From assembly GCA_934670025.1 (NCBI GenBank), contig CAKUOS010000001.1, positions 62,001 to 126,000 of the forward strand: a stretch of 64,000 nucleotides of DNA. The letters run 5' to 3'. This document shows, piece by piece, positions 63,561 through 64,000 of the stretch. The DNA comes from an uncultured Oscillospiraceae bacterium. GTDB lineage: Bacteria > Bacillota > Clostridia > Oscillospirales > Oscillospiraceae. The notes beneath the pieces were generated by a model that worked only from the letters and a program-made list of their open reading frames with translations, ran no database searches and was not told where the DNA came from. How positions within the stretch are numbered: the first letter of the stretch is position 1; the number at the start of each line of letters is the position of its first letter. The position numbers and the translations under genes are program-made.

Positions 63561-64000
63561 ACGGACGATAATACGATCCTGCGGCGTCTGAAAAAGCAGG
63601 ACGCCGCGGCGCTCGAAGCCGCCGTCACGCAATACGGCGCATACGTCGCGGCGGTCATTGAAAACCAGCTCGGCAGCTTCGCCGTGCGGCAGGATGTGGA
63701 GGAGCTCGCCTCCGACACGTTCGTCGCGCTGTGGCAGTCGGCGGACACGATCACGAGCGGCCGTCTGCGCGGCTGGCTCGGCCGCGTGGCAAGAAACCGC
63801 GCCGTCAGCTTTCTGCGCAGGCAGCATCTGCGCTTCGCGCAGCAGGAGGACGTTTTCTGCGTCGACGACCGCGACGCGCAGCGGCTGCTCGAGGAAAAGG
63901 AGCGCCGCGCGCTCGTGCAGCAGGCGCTGCTGGCGCTTTCGGACGAGGACCGCGAGCTGATGCTGCGGCGGTATTTCTACAACCAGTCCGCCGAGCAGAT
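63561..64000 (+). CDS. ECF-type RNA polymerase sigma factor (3' partial, unusual start)
   Basis: The frame (DDNTILRRLKKQDAAALE...) contains sigma-70 region 2 (DVEELASDTFVALW, LRGWLGRVARNRAVSFLRR) and the beginning of region 4 (ALLALSDEDRELMLRRYFYNQSAEQ) and runs off the window. AAGGAGGG is followed six bases later not by ATG but by ACG (63561), exactly where an ATG would be expected before the typical DDNTI. The nearest in-frame conventional start is a TTG at 63534 with no ribosome site. The start is therefore ACG, that TTG, or a sequence error. Confidence 0.82.

Overview
The window is GC-rich, densely coded bacterial chromosome. An HrcA/CIRCE heat-shock system, SLH-domain surface proteins, SAM-I, TPP and Mn2+ riboswitches, AGGAGG-type ribosome sites and frequent TTG/GTG starts point to a Gram-positive anaerobe of the Clostridia, most like the GC-rich Oscillospiraceae. 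That assignment is inference from gene content; there is no rRNA here. No tRNA, rRNA, CRISPR, prophage or insertion sequence was seen.

Layout. 0-6.9 kb: nucleoside uptake and salvage (BMP-type binding protein cut by the left edge, ATPase, two permeases, pyrimidine-nucleoside phosphorylase, uridine kinase). 6.9-13.2 kb: CarD-like regulator, glutamate racemase, deoxynucleoside kinase, a CIRCE-controlled Hsp20, an exonuclease, a ferredoxin and a P-type ATPase. 13.3-18 kb: a CHAP-SLH secreted protein divergent from rpmH-rnpA-yidD-yidC-jag. 18-20.5 kb: TPP riboswitch-thiT, an AEC transporter, an RHH protein and an unlisted 49-aa gene. 21-26 kb: hrcA-grpE-dnaK-dnaJ behind a perfect CIRCE. 26-30 kb: trmO, greA, a Mn2+ (yybP-ykoY) riboswitch driving an orphan OadB/OadG-like pair, and an aldehyde dehydrogenase. 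30-34 kb: metNIQ behind a Met/Cys-rich leader peptide and attenuator, then a PfkB sugar kinase. 34-41 kb: one minus-strand run nfo, AI-2E-type permease, FHA-FtsW fusion, class B PBP, HtrA. 41-45 kb: WYL regulator, nrdG, dut, dihydropyrimidinase. 45-52 kb: membrane and lipoproteins, a membrane-anchored E2-like acyltransferase and a large S-layer-like protein. 52.9-64 kb: M18 and M29 aminopeptidases, a GNAT, a BceAB-type transporter with two tiny membrane proteins, nucleotide-sugar dehydrogenase, SAM-I riboswitch-metK, a rhomboid-like protein and the start of a sigma factor.

The most interesting content lies between the genes. Three small loci (42.1-42.4, 49.1-49.4 and 52.55-52.85 kb) share one architecture: a 27-residue peptide gene and a convergent short RNA, each with its own strong promoter, meeting at a shared inverted repeat, with their 5' ends carrying matching repeats. 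This is the plan of par/Fst-type type I toxin-antitoxin modules. One encodes a small hydrophobic holin-like peptide; the other two encode near-identical basic 27-mers that I do not recognise as any named toxin. Two further regulatory observations stand out: the Met/Cys-rich leader-attenuator before metNIQ, and the Mn2+ riboswitch on an orphan Na+-decarboxylase beta subunit.
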